Of a stretch of 64,000 nt of DNA, positions 55,423-64,000 are shown piece by piece. How positions within the stretch are numbered: position 1 is the first letter of the stretch; each line of letters begins with the position of its first letter. The translations under genes and the position numbers were made by a program. Origin of the DNA: Fomes fomentarius (Eukaryota; Basidiomycota; Agaricomycetes; Polyporales; Polyporaceae); assembly GCA_022606135.1 (NCBI GenBank), contig JABYQN010000006.1, forward strand, positions 2,480,001-2,544,000, read 5' to 3'. The notes beneath the pieces are model-generated. The model had not been told where the DNA came from and did not search any database. It saw nothing but the letters and a program-made list of their open reading frames with translations.

Positions 55423-56339
55423 TTACGTCGCAGGGCGCAGGGCGCGCAGTCTGGCCGCGAGTTTGTCGTCCTCCTCGCCGATCTTCTCCTTCGGTACCTC
55501 AATCACGGGAGCCTCCCGCGAGGCCAGGTCGTGCTGGAGCTCGATGTTCGCCTCCTCTGCGGTCTGCTTCAAGAGCGCGTCGACCTCGTCCTGGGGCGTG
55601 GAGACTGCGGTCGTGTTCGACATTGTCTCCTCCATGTATGACGTCTGCACGTCGAGGTCGGAGAACTGCGACTCAAACTTGTCCATGACTACGGATATCT
55701 AGATGGATTTACGCGGAAGAGGGTGAGGACGGCGGTTCGGGAGGGCTGCTGGGGAATAGGAGGAGTGCGGGGGAGGGGGAGGAGGGGGCAAATGAAAGGA
55801 AGGGGAGAGGAGAGGAGAGGACGCACCCGTTCTAGGTTCATGCTCTCCATCGCCTTGTCCATGCCCTTCACTACGGACGCCATGTTCCCGGAGACCTGTC
55901 GCATGGTCACTGCGGTCTCGACGCGGCTCGCGACCGCGTCGACCCTGCTGGCCAGGCGGAGGAGATTCAGAGATTCGGTCTTCTTCCGGATCGAGTTCGC
56001 TGCGTATATCCGTGCGCCGTCGGTGTTGCCCTGCTGCAGCGCCTGGACACGACAATCCGATCGTTCAGGGATGGCATTCAGAAGGAGGATCATTGGGATG
56101 TATGTGTATGTGGCGCACCTTCTTCAGCTTTGCCTTCTCGGTGTTCTCATCCTTCTGTGCCTTCTTCGCCTGTCGGTTCAGCGACTTCGCGGTGAACTGC
56201 GGGGCGAGTTGGGTAAGACGTCATGGTTGTGCTCAGGACCTGTGTGGGGCGTACCTTGAGCTGAAAGAGGGTCTCTGGAGACTATCAGAGACGCATGGAT
56301 CAGACAGTAGCGATGACGCTCACTCTCAAGGTTACTCAT
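55423..56339 (-). CDS. DID2: ESCRT-III subunit Did2 / CHMP1
   Basis: Snf7-family ESCRT-III protein that recruits Vps4 and regulates disassembly on endosomes; also linked to nuclear and septation roles in fungi. Start at 56339: MSNLE, then the small exon TLFQLK, then [80 protein letters not shown], followed by [40 protein letters not shown]. The C-terminus [19 protein letters not shown] is a MIT-interacting motif (LxxRLxxL), which binds Vps4. Family-specific order and length (~200 aa) match. Four introns; the one at about 55700-55828 is a long pyrimidine tract. It is the second ESCRT-III gene in this window, with Vps60 13 kb away. Confidence 0.95.
55762..55829. repeat. Polypurine/polypyrimidine tract in a Did2 intron
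   Basis: GGGGGAGGGGGAGGAGGGGG followed by AGGGGAGAGGAGAGGAGAGG on the plus strand, so the transcribed strand has a long C/T tract. Such tracts can slow splicing or form unusual DNA structures. It is a short low-complexity element within an intron. Confidence 0.6.
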
Positions 56340-56605
56340 GGTGGAGGTGAAAGGGAAGAGTCAGTTGTGGCTGAGCCTCAGCCGCAGGAGCGATACCCGC
56401 GTACCGCAATCGGACTCAGAAAGGAAACATAGACGCCCTACTGGCCCGAGATCATCTTGGGCGTCTCAAGATACTGTAACTCATCCATTCGGATCTGCCC
56501 GCGATCTCTTCAAGTTCAACTTGTTTCACGCTCGCCTGAACTGTTTCATCTAGGGATATCCCGACCGAGATATCTGAGCCCTATTCGATAGGACAACATT
56601 TAGCG

Positions 56606-58119
56606 ATGGCACGTGCTCCCCTGGAAACGCTGAAGTGGTTGGCGGAGGAATATCACGGTCTCTGCAGTTCACTTCATGGAAGATATGTCGTCTCTGACTT
56701 TGAGTAAAATACATACAGATCTCAACGGTGGCAAATTTGACACTCTTGATGATTATCCAAGCCCTCTCGAATTTTCGCGCCTTGTTCACATTGCGAGACC
56801 TGTCTTCATGAAAGGCGAGTTAACTTCTTTTAAAGCGTGGCCATTGGAGTATCAGCTGATACTCGAGACCCACAGCATCCGCTATTCCGGAGGCACTTGA
56901 CTCCGAACTCTGGTCGAAAAGCTGGATAACTGATAGGATGGGTGATAAGCACATTTCCGTCGCGGTCACTCCGAATGGGTTGGTTATTTCGGAAACTAAA
57001 AAATGGGCCGCTTCTCACACGATTCATCCTCCTGGCAGGCGAGCGGACGCTGTCACCCGAGGCCCAGACAAGAAGCTCTACTTTGTGGAACCTTACACCC
57101 AAAAGATGACTCTGTCCTCGTTCCTGCAAACGCTCTCTTCAGGTTAGGTGCGATTGCTAAATCCAGTTCAAGCCGCCTACCGTCTCCCAGCAGGCACATG
57201 TACTCACGCGACCGCTCTCCACCCCAGATCTAGACGGGACCGGAGCTTCTGGCGGCGGAGAGGTGCATTATCTGCAGTCCCAAAACGGCAATATGTTCAC
57301 CAATCGCTATTTCGACATGAGCGGGGAAGATGACCCGTCCGAGTTCGAGCCCCTGCGAGAGTACGTTCCAAGCGAGATTCCCTGGTGCAGTGAGGCTCTG
57401 GGTATGTAGTTCTGGTTGTTTAAGCAAACCCCATGCGCAGCTCAGCCTCGCCGATGGTTTCTCAGATCGATCTCCGGACGCGGTGAACCTGTGGGTCGGC
57501 GATGAGAAGAGCGTTACGAGCATACATAGTGGTACGAGCTTCACTTTCGTTTGCTCATCCGGGAATCTGGCGCTTATGAGTGGCAGACCCGTACGAAAAT
57601 ATATACACCGTCATCCGCGGCGCAAAACATTTCACACTACTGCCCCCGACGGAAGGCTGGTGCCTAAGAGGTTTGTGCTTCCCAGTACGAGTATCCTTAC
57701 ACCGGTCCTACCTAATATGTCCATCTGCCTCGTCCTACTTCACATCAATGTCAGAGCGTCAGTACCCGCACGCGACGTACCACCGCGCGTCGCCGTCCTC
57801 TGCCTTGGAACTCGTCCCTTCCCCGCCCTCCACGCCCCTCATCCGCTGGTCGTCCGTTGCAGACCCCACAGCATCTGGGGCGCTCCCCCCAGAGGCGCAT
57901 CCGATCCATATCACCGTGAAGGCAGGAGAGACGTTGTACCTACCTGCGGGGTGGTGGCACTACGTGCGTCAAGAGGGCTTCACGGTGGCGATCAACTACT
58001 GGTACGATATGGAGGGACGGGGCACGTCGTGGGTGTGGCTGAATCTCCTACGGGGCTCCGAGGACCCACCCTTGGGTAGCGAAGACGAGAGTGGGGATGA
58101 GGATACGAATGTGGGCTAA
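56606..58119 (+). CDS. JmjC-domain protein, JMJD7-like
   Basis: Cupin-like Fe(II)/2-oxoglutarate dioxygenase related to human JMJD7, a lysyl hydroxylase of DRG GTPases. Start MARAPLETLKWLAEEYHD, where the last codon spans an intron ending at about 56728. Then LNGGKFDTLDDYPSPLEFSR LVHIARPVFMK, KHISVAVTPNG, RADAVTRGPDKKLYFVEPYT, YLQSQNGNMFTNRYFDMSGE, DPSEFEPLREYVPSEIPWCS EAL. Iron ligands: the HxD pair forms across an intron as SIHS plus D of DPYENIYTVIRGAKHFTLLP, and the distal His in LYLPAGWWHYVRQEGFTVAI. Conserved WYDMEGRGTSWVWLNLLRG follows. Intron 56979-57038 probably uses a GTTGGT donor; retention would add 20 residues without a stop. About seven introns; C-terminal acidic tail DEDTNVG. 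All ligands appear intact. Confidence 0.88.
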
Positions 58120-60300
58120 GAGTCGAGGTGACTCCCCACCTCAATTCCATGCAAGTCAACGAACAGGATGTCGATACGTACGATGATTCAATTGCGAATT
58201 GTATAGAGCAGGCGGAACATAGCAGTACAAGCGATATGTTCTTTCCCTCATTCTCCTATAGGTAGCCTGCCAGTAAGCTCTGGAATTAGCAAATTTCAAG
58301 CCGTACAGCTTCTGCTTGGAACGTCTGATAGTGCTCACCGCGTTCTCCCGCGAAGGTTGCCGACATGAACCCCCACTAAAACCTCCCATCAAACCTACAT
58401 AAGGCCCTACGATAGTGTCAGGTGAGGGATACCCATCAGTCATACGGTCACACGCCATACCTGGCTTTCTGCATGGGGTCAGAAGGCGCCAATTCGGTGG
58501 GCGTGTGGGCCAATAGTCGCTGCGCAGTTCGTGAACTCAAACTCGGAATCGCTATACACGGACTGTATGGAGGCATGGTGGCACACGCCGACATGCCGCG
58601 GTACACCGTTGAGGTCATGGGGTATCCATGTTCTGGGGAGACCACGATCGCATGCCCATCATCCTACTCAACACTTGCTGAAGCCTGATGATTGTCGATC
58701 GAGGCACCCGGCGGCGGCTACGGAAGGATGCCAGTTAACAACTGTGTGTCCTTTTGCCAGAATCGAGGGACGACGATCCCAGCGGTGCAGGGGGGTTGAG
58801 CGGCGTTTGTTCAGGATCTTGCCACCTCGGGTTGAATGAACGTGGCGATTGTAAGACGTGAAGCTGATGATGGAAGCGAACGCCGCGCGGTTGAACCTTA
58901 CAACCGGAAACGTCCATATCCCGCATGCAGAGTGGGCTGGTTCGGGTGCTAGACGTGTGCAGAAGCTCAACCGAGTTTACAAGATACGTACATGGAAGCA
59001 CTGGCAATGGAGCAGCCCTATCTACATCAGCGCCGTTGACGAAGGTTCGGGGTGGATACGTACACTAACCGTCCAACATGATCACCTTTCCTACGGTCTT
59101 TAGCTTTCATACCTTAAGTGAGTTCTACGTTTGCGAGACGATGTAATCAGGAGAGAATGGGGATATAGAGGCGATATGTCCAAGGCATGGTGATTACTGA
59201 TCCTTATCCAAAGGTAGCCGCACATGTTCAGATGACCGGATAGCATGCGAACGGAGCCAGGAGTGAACGGACAGTGAAGCTCTGACTGTATTGCACAGTG
59301 AGAACCGGCGGTTAACGAAGTTGTACTTGGCGGAGCGACTGGCAGCTTTATTTAAAATTTGATCTGGTCGAGTCAATTGGCGAGACGGAAGACCGTCTCC
59401 GCATTGTGGCGTCTATCTCTGGCCGCTACCGGGTCCTTGCTGAGAGTCCTGCTGAGAAGGGATAGAGGACCAGTGGGTACCTACAAATAGTAGTTGCGGC
59501 TATGGAAAGATTAGGCCACGCACGTTCATCGTTGCCGCAAGGCAATGCACATACATGAAGCAGGACAGAACGCGTGAGATGCCGGGTTAAAACTGGCGCG
59601 GGGATGGAGAAGCTGAGGAAGAGACGCGATCATGATCAACTCGTTATGAAGGAGCTCTTCCACATGCGGGGACGCCGTTCATCCAGCGAAGGGATGATGC
59701 TCATGCCAAAACCGCATAGTTATTGAGACGATTCGCGGTCGACGGTGTCACGCAAGGTTCCGAAATAGAAAACACATGGAAGGAGTCACCAAGTTGGTGG
59801 AGAGGAGACAAGTTGTCTGTATCATTGTGGCGTTCAAGGGCTTGCGTGCGCAGGGGCGATCAAAAATAAGATCAGAAAAGTTTCTGAGCTCGCTGCTAGT
59901 TGAGTGTCAGGGCGCGTCAAAAGTGCGAGTTGACCCAAGAAAACGGAGAATGTGAGGAATCAAAGCGTGGGCGGCGCATGGCCAGGGATGTGCAGGGATT
60001 ACGGAGTCAGGTGGAAGGACGAGAGAAAGAGATGCGGAAGGACATTGACCTTGGATCTCGATCGGCCGTCGCGTAGATAAGGAGCGAGAATGGCAGAGGG
60101 AATAGACGCCCAGGTCAAGACCGAGGATGCGGCAAAGGTGGTGGAGGATTGCCAGGCCGGCATGCATCTACTGCCCGGCACACCAGCTCCCCCTGTCTCC
60201 TTCCGGTTCCTTCCTTCCTCCCCTCCTCCTCCACTATAACCCCCACCTCCCCCTACGTACGTCTCTCCCAGTCCACCCCTCTCTGCCCGCTGCCGTCTGT
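58120..60300. other. Large intergenic region without recognised gene
   Basis: 2.18 kb without a supported gene, the longest gap in the window. Open frames are all under 105 codons, overlap each other and lack recognisable motifs or consistent splice patterns. The 3' end (about 60180-60300) is a dense pyrimidine tract (CCCTCCTCCTCC-like), likely the promoter or 5' UTR of the next gene. A non-coding RNA or a lineage-specific small gene cannot be excluded. Confidence 0.45.
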
Positions 60301-62440
60301 ATGAGCGATACCTCCGTAACGATCTCTCTACTTCCCGTATCTCTCTCCCTCGTACACCTCCCTCGTACACGCCTCGACCATTTTACCTCTCTTGTCCTCC
60401 GACAAATTTTACTCCCCAACCCTACCTTCTTGAATGTCACCTCTAACGAGATCGAAGTTAGCCTCTTCGCCGAGCACGATACCCTTCAAGACTTCCACAA
60501 AGCTGCCCGAAAAGATGCTCGTCGGTTAAGACAGCGCGAACGTTACGCTCGCTCCGACGCCCCGGACTCCCCCCACCGCTTCAGGCGCGTGAAGGAAGAT
60601 TGGGAGCCAATCGAAGTAACCTCAGAACGGTGGAAGGTCCTCCAGATTGACACTCATTCCGATGGGCTAGGTACGTACTCATGTGTTCTATGTAGCAAAA
60701 TACTCTCAATATACATATCACTCCTCCTCAGACACCTCGGGCGCCCGAGTGCATGAACTATCGGCTCCTCTCGCGGCTGCTGGGATTTCCATCCTATACC
60801 AGTCCTCGTACATGAGCGACTTCATGTTTGTGAGTCTGTCACAGTTTTAGTTTTGCAAGATTGCACTTCCATGAGTGACATTGCGAATTATGGCGACAAC
60901 CTGCACCTGATACGTAACCTGAGGACCCGTCGGGTGTATGGGTATTGACATCTGCGCTTCTTACTTATCTCTATGCGTTCCCTCCCGATTCCCCACGTAC
61001 TGACACATCATTGCGTTTACAGGTTAAAGAAGGCCGTCTAGTCGAAGTCATGTCCCTTCTAGGCTCGGCTGGGTTTGACCTATACCTGTCGGACCCTATG
61101 AACCTAACAGCGCAAGTTTCGGCTTTCACGTCTCCACTGCTATCACCCGCCGGAGACGACGAGTTTCCTGTCAATCCGTTCGAGCTGCATTCTCTCACGG
61201 GCTCGGGACGAAACAATATCGACACCGAAGGCGGAATCGTGTTCACGCGCTCCAGGAGTAGTACCACCGGAACCTCGAGCAGCTCCTTGAGCTCAGGCTC
61301 TCGTTCGCGTGATGTACACCCACCGCAGCAGACTGTACTATCTCCGCTAGAAGACGCTCGCAAAGAAGGGACCCCCGAACCTGAGCCTGCAACAGGCTTT
61401 CCGTCTCCGAGTGGGCGCTCGAGTTCGGTTCGCTCGCACTCGCACTCTCCGTCGACTTGCGATGTGAGAGTGCTATCGGCAGATATTACGTGCGTAGGGC
61501 TATCCGACGACAGCGCCGACACATGGGGCCTCAAGATCATCAAACTCGTCGCGTTCCCCGAGCTTATCGTCGGTCCATCGGGTGCCCCGGTCGCAGAACG
61601 CCGAGCACGTCCGAGGACTCCCTCTCCAAATCTGCTCTCAGCGTTGACAGAGGACATGCACATCACCTCCTTGGCCGAAGGTGAGGTTGGCAGCGGGAGT
61701 GACACAACGACACGAGTCGCGCCCGAGTCCCCGAAGAAGGATCCCACCGAACGGTCTGGTTCCGAATCCCCAGGGTTCGATGACGCTCTGGACGGGGATG
61801 ACTCGACGGACGACGACCTCAGCGACTTCGGGAGCAGGCCCAAATTGCGACACCTTGATACCCTGCAGACTGTGAAGGCGCAAAATGCCTCTGTGCACTC
61901 TCGATCGCGCTCTCAGTCGACGTCGTCGAGCGTGTCTTCGCCTTCCCCGCTTGTACCCTTCTTCTCCTTTACGCGCACATCGGAAGGCTCATCGCTGGCG
62001 GCGCCGGTCAATCTCCTTGCTGCGCTCTTCCCTGCGAGTGAGCGGCATATGGTTATGTGTAGCCAGGAATTGGACGTTCTGGACTCGCGGAATGCCTCGC
62101 CAGAGCGATGGGCTGAGGAAGACGAGGGCGCCGTCGAGGACGAGGGTACCGAGGGGGAACTACCTGAGCCGATGGGTCAGCTCAAGTGCTTGCAGATTGA
62201 CCTGCGAAAGTTCGGACTCGGTGAGTGTCCCAGTTCCGCAGGACAATTCTATCTCTTTCGCGCTGATGGACGCACTCGCTGACATGACATACAGAGAAAC
62301 ACGGTCTTGTCAGCCGCTTCTCCCAAACTCTGGAGGAGAACGGGATCAACCATATGTACAGTTCGACATACAAGACGGCCAACCTCCTCATCGACAAGGC
62401 GCACGCAAGCCGTGCACAAGCTCTGCTGCGCTCGTGCTGA
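60301..62440 (+). CDS. CASTOR-like ACT-domain protein (candidate amino-acid sensor)
   Basis: Resembles the CASTOR1/2 family, which in mammals senses arginine upstream of GATOR2 and TORC1 through paired ACT domains. The start MSDTSVTISLLPVSLSLVHL leads to FLNVTSNEIEVSLFAEHDTL, WEPIEVTSERWKVLQIDTHS DGL, then (via the intron 60669-60731) DTSGARVHELSAPLAAAGIS ILYQSSYMSDFMFVKEGRLV EVMSLLGSAGFDLY. A long Ser/Pro/Asp-rich insert follows (about residues 220-530) with SADITCVGLSDDSADTWGLK, LVAFPELIV and an HMVMCSQELDVLD segment. The last part is LKCLQIDLRKFGLEKHGLVS RFSQTLEENGINHMYSSTYK TANLLIDKAHASRAQALLRS C. The two D-x-x-G/L-x-x-SxLYQSSY/HMYSSTYK units are the same pattern, i.e. two ACT modules. 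Four exons. The ligand and any TORC1 role in fungi are inference. Confidence 0.7.
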
Positions 62441-64000
62441 ACGGATACCCACTATCAACTGCCTACAACCTGTAGGTCATTTCCCCCTTCCCGCGCGCGA
62501 ATCTGCCTTCTTCTCGTCCTCCCATCCCGCGTCGCCTTGCTTGTCTCCGCCCCGACATCGAACAGACGACGACGCGCGCTGCTGATGCCAGTCGTCTGGA
62601 ATCTGATTGTACAAAAGCCAACCCTCATACCCCCATCAGTCGACCCGGCTTATGCCCGTCCGTCCTGCATATCACGGGACGGCTCATGAATGCGTGAATG
62701 TTATGGTTCCATCCATATCTGGTATCATCCCTACAGTACTACTTCACATGCCTCTCCGATACGTCTACCCTCTCGTCAAATTCGGCTTCGCCTGGTCCAG
62801 CATTCCCTCTCCCTTTCACCCCACCGTGTTCCTCAGTGATCTCTCGATGCGTATCCTATCCCGCACCCTGCATCCCGATTCTCGAACCGCATGACACGTA
62901 CATATCGCCCACAGCATCCGCGCTCACCTCATCACTTACACGCATCCTTTCCCGTGGCTTCCGCGCCCCCATGTAGTACTGTACTGATTTGCACCTGGCC
63001 TGAGACAGTCCTCATATTCAAGACGCCTGCCGTCGTTGTATCCGTAGTAGTCAGCTCCGCAATATCATATGCTTTGGTTAACCTTGGTTTCAACTTCCGG
63101 TACGTATCCGGATTCCAGGCTAAGTATGTCTGCATCGAGTGCGCAACCTATGAGATTGAATGAGAGCCGTCCATCTGAGATTTCGACTTGACGTTACGTG
63201 GCTACGACCAGTCACGCTTATAGTTCGAGTGGACCCAAAAGAAGGCAATATGGGGCCTTTTTGGTGGGTGGCGCCTCCCGAAATACTGTATCTAACCCCA
63301 CCAGAGAGGCTTTTCGGAAGATATCAAACCATCAGATTGCAGGGATGAGACTCAGGCTGCTAGGGGAGCAAAAAGCTGGATTTTCGAGTTAAGTTGTCCC
63401 TCGACGCTGAATCTTAGTCTTAAAATTTCCAAGTTAGCCATTTGATCAGTCTCCGCTGCGCTGAGGTTGACAACATCATATGGTCACTGTTGAGCTCCGG
63501 AGTCGTAGTAGTACGTCTCGAACCTAAGCATGCATATGCCCGAGCCCATGCAGCACATTCGTGTCCAGTGAACGACCGCGCAGCGAACGGACCGCGGCGG
63601 GCGGTTATTTCAATCGTACATACCCATGGTTACTGGCGCTGCATTCATATCTCGACAGGTAGCACTCTGGGAGCTGGCGGGTGGGTGACATACACGTACA
63701 TGTCCGTGATCCGCTGCTGTTTGTCTCGCTCGGTGTGGGCCCGCTCCCGCCCGACAGGATGATGGCAGCATGCGCTGGCACTGCAGGGAAGAATTGACGT
63801 TACGGTTTATCCGCCGTGTCCGAGTCGTGACTCACACTCATGCCGGCATAACCACCGGGCTCTCTCGGGTCCGTGACTCGAGCGGGCACGACGTACGTAC
63901 GGGACGTAGGCGACGGTTTCGAGCGGAATGGAACTTGCAGCTTGAAGCTTGAGGAAGCGAGGCCACGGAAGCGTCGAAGCGTCGAGCGGACTAAGGGCCT
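62441..64000. other. Intergenic region to the right edge
   Basis: 1.56 kb after the CASTOR-like stop with no recognised gene. Frames are short and lack motifs. It should contain the 3' UTR of the CASTOR-like gene and possibly the promoter of a gene beyond the window. Confidence 0.45.

Noticed and set aside
60971..61843. 290-codon minus-strand open frame
   Set aside because: It is the antisense shadow of the Ser/Pro-rich insert of the CASTOR-like gene.
63442..63762. 106-codon plus frame near the right edge
   Set aside because: No recognisable domain, start context or splice sites; similar frames occur by chance in GC-rich intergenic DNA.

Overview
The window looks like nuclear DNA of a filamentous basidiomycete, most likely an Agaricomycete (possibly a wood-decay lineage). 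Almost every gene is cut by several very short introns (about 50-65 nt) with GT..AG ends and CTNAY-like branch sites. Genes lie 100-1000 bp apart on both strands, and several families are typical of Agaricomycetes: DUF6534 membrane proteins, a GSTFuA-like glutathione transferase, BTB proteins with a WSFxAFEW-type N-terminus, and serine/proline-rich orphan proteins. I found 27 protein genes. I saw no convincing tRNA or rRNA gene, transposon or CRISPR array.

Layout. 0-8.3 kb: a partial FAL1/eIF4A-III helicase head to head with the splicing factor SF3A3/Prp9, then a synaptojanin-type inositide phosphatase and the Svp26/TEX261 cargo adaptor. 8.7-13 kb: a DUF6534 membrane protein with a 14-nt microexon and a GC-AG intron, a poorly resolved stretch, and an F-box protein. 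13.8-19.7 kb: an SDR dehydrogenase and a ~1240-residue disordered orphan. 19.9-28.9 kb: an M28 glutamate-carboxypeptidase-like protein, glycogen branching enzyme, and a membrane spermidine-synthase-like protein. 29.3-32.5 kb: a BTB protein and an intronless HMG-box-like protein. 33.0-38.5 kb: three tandem copies of a lineage-restricted family (one TM helix, coiled coil, Cys/Trp-rich ectodomain), interrupted by a GST gene on the other strand. Copy 2 looks intact; copies 1 and 3 carry lesions. 39-43.5 kb: an IPNS-like 2OG-Fe(II) oxygenase, a FIST-domain protein and ESCRT-III Vps60. 43.7-50.6 kb: an aldehyde dehydrogenase, a beta-rich protein with a beta-prism-like C-terminus, and homoserine O-acetyltransferase (MET2). 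51.6-62.4 kb: a serine-rich orphan, ESCRT-III Did2/CHMP1, a JMJD7-like JmjC protein and a CASTOR-like ACT-domain protein. The last ~1.5 kb shows no gene.

Most genes are housekeeping functions (mRNA processing, membrane traffic, carbohydrate and amino-acid metabolism) with no sign of a single pathway cluster. The most unusual content is the tandem orphan family with its decaying copies, the recurring GTTGGT 5' splice sites, the DUF6534 microexon, the beta-prism-tailed orphan, and the fungal CASTOR-like candidate amino-acid sensor. Splice sites and starts were inferred by eye from reading frame, homology and splice consensus, so exon boundaries are provisional.
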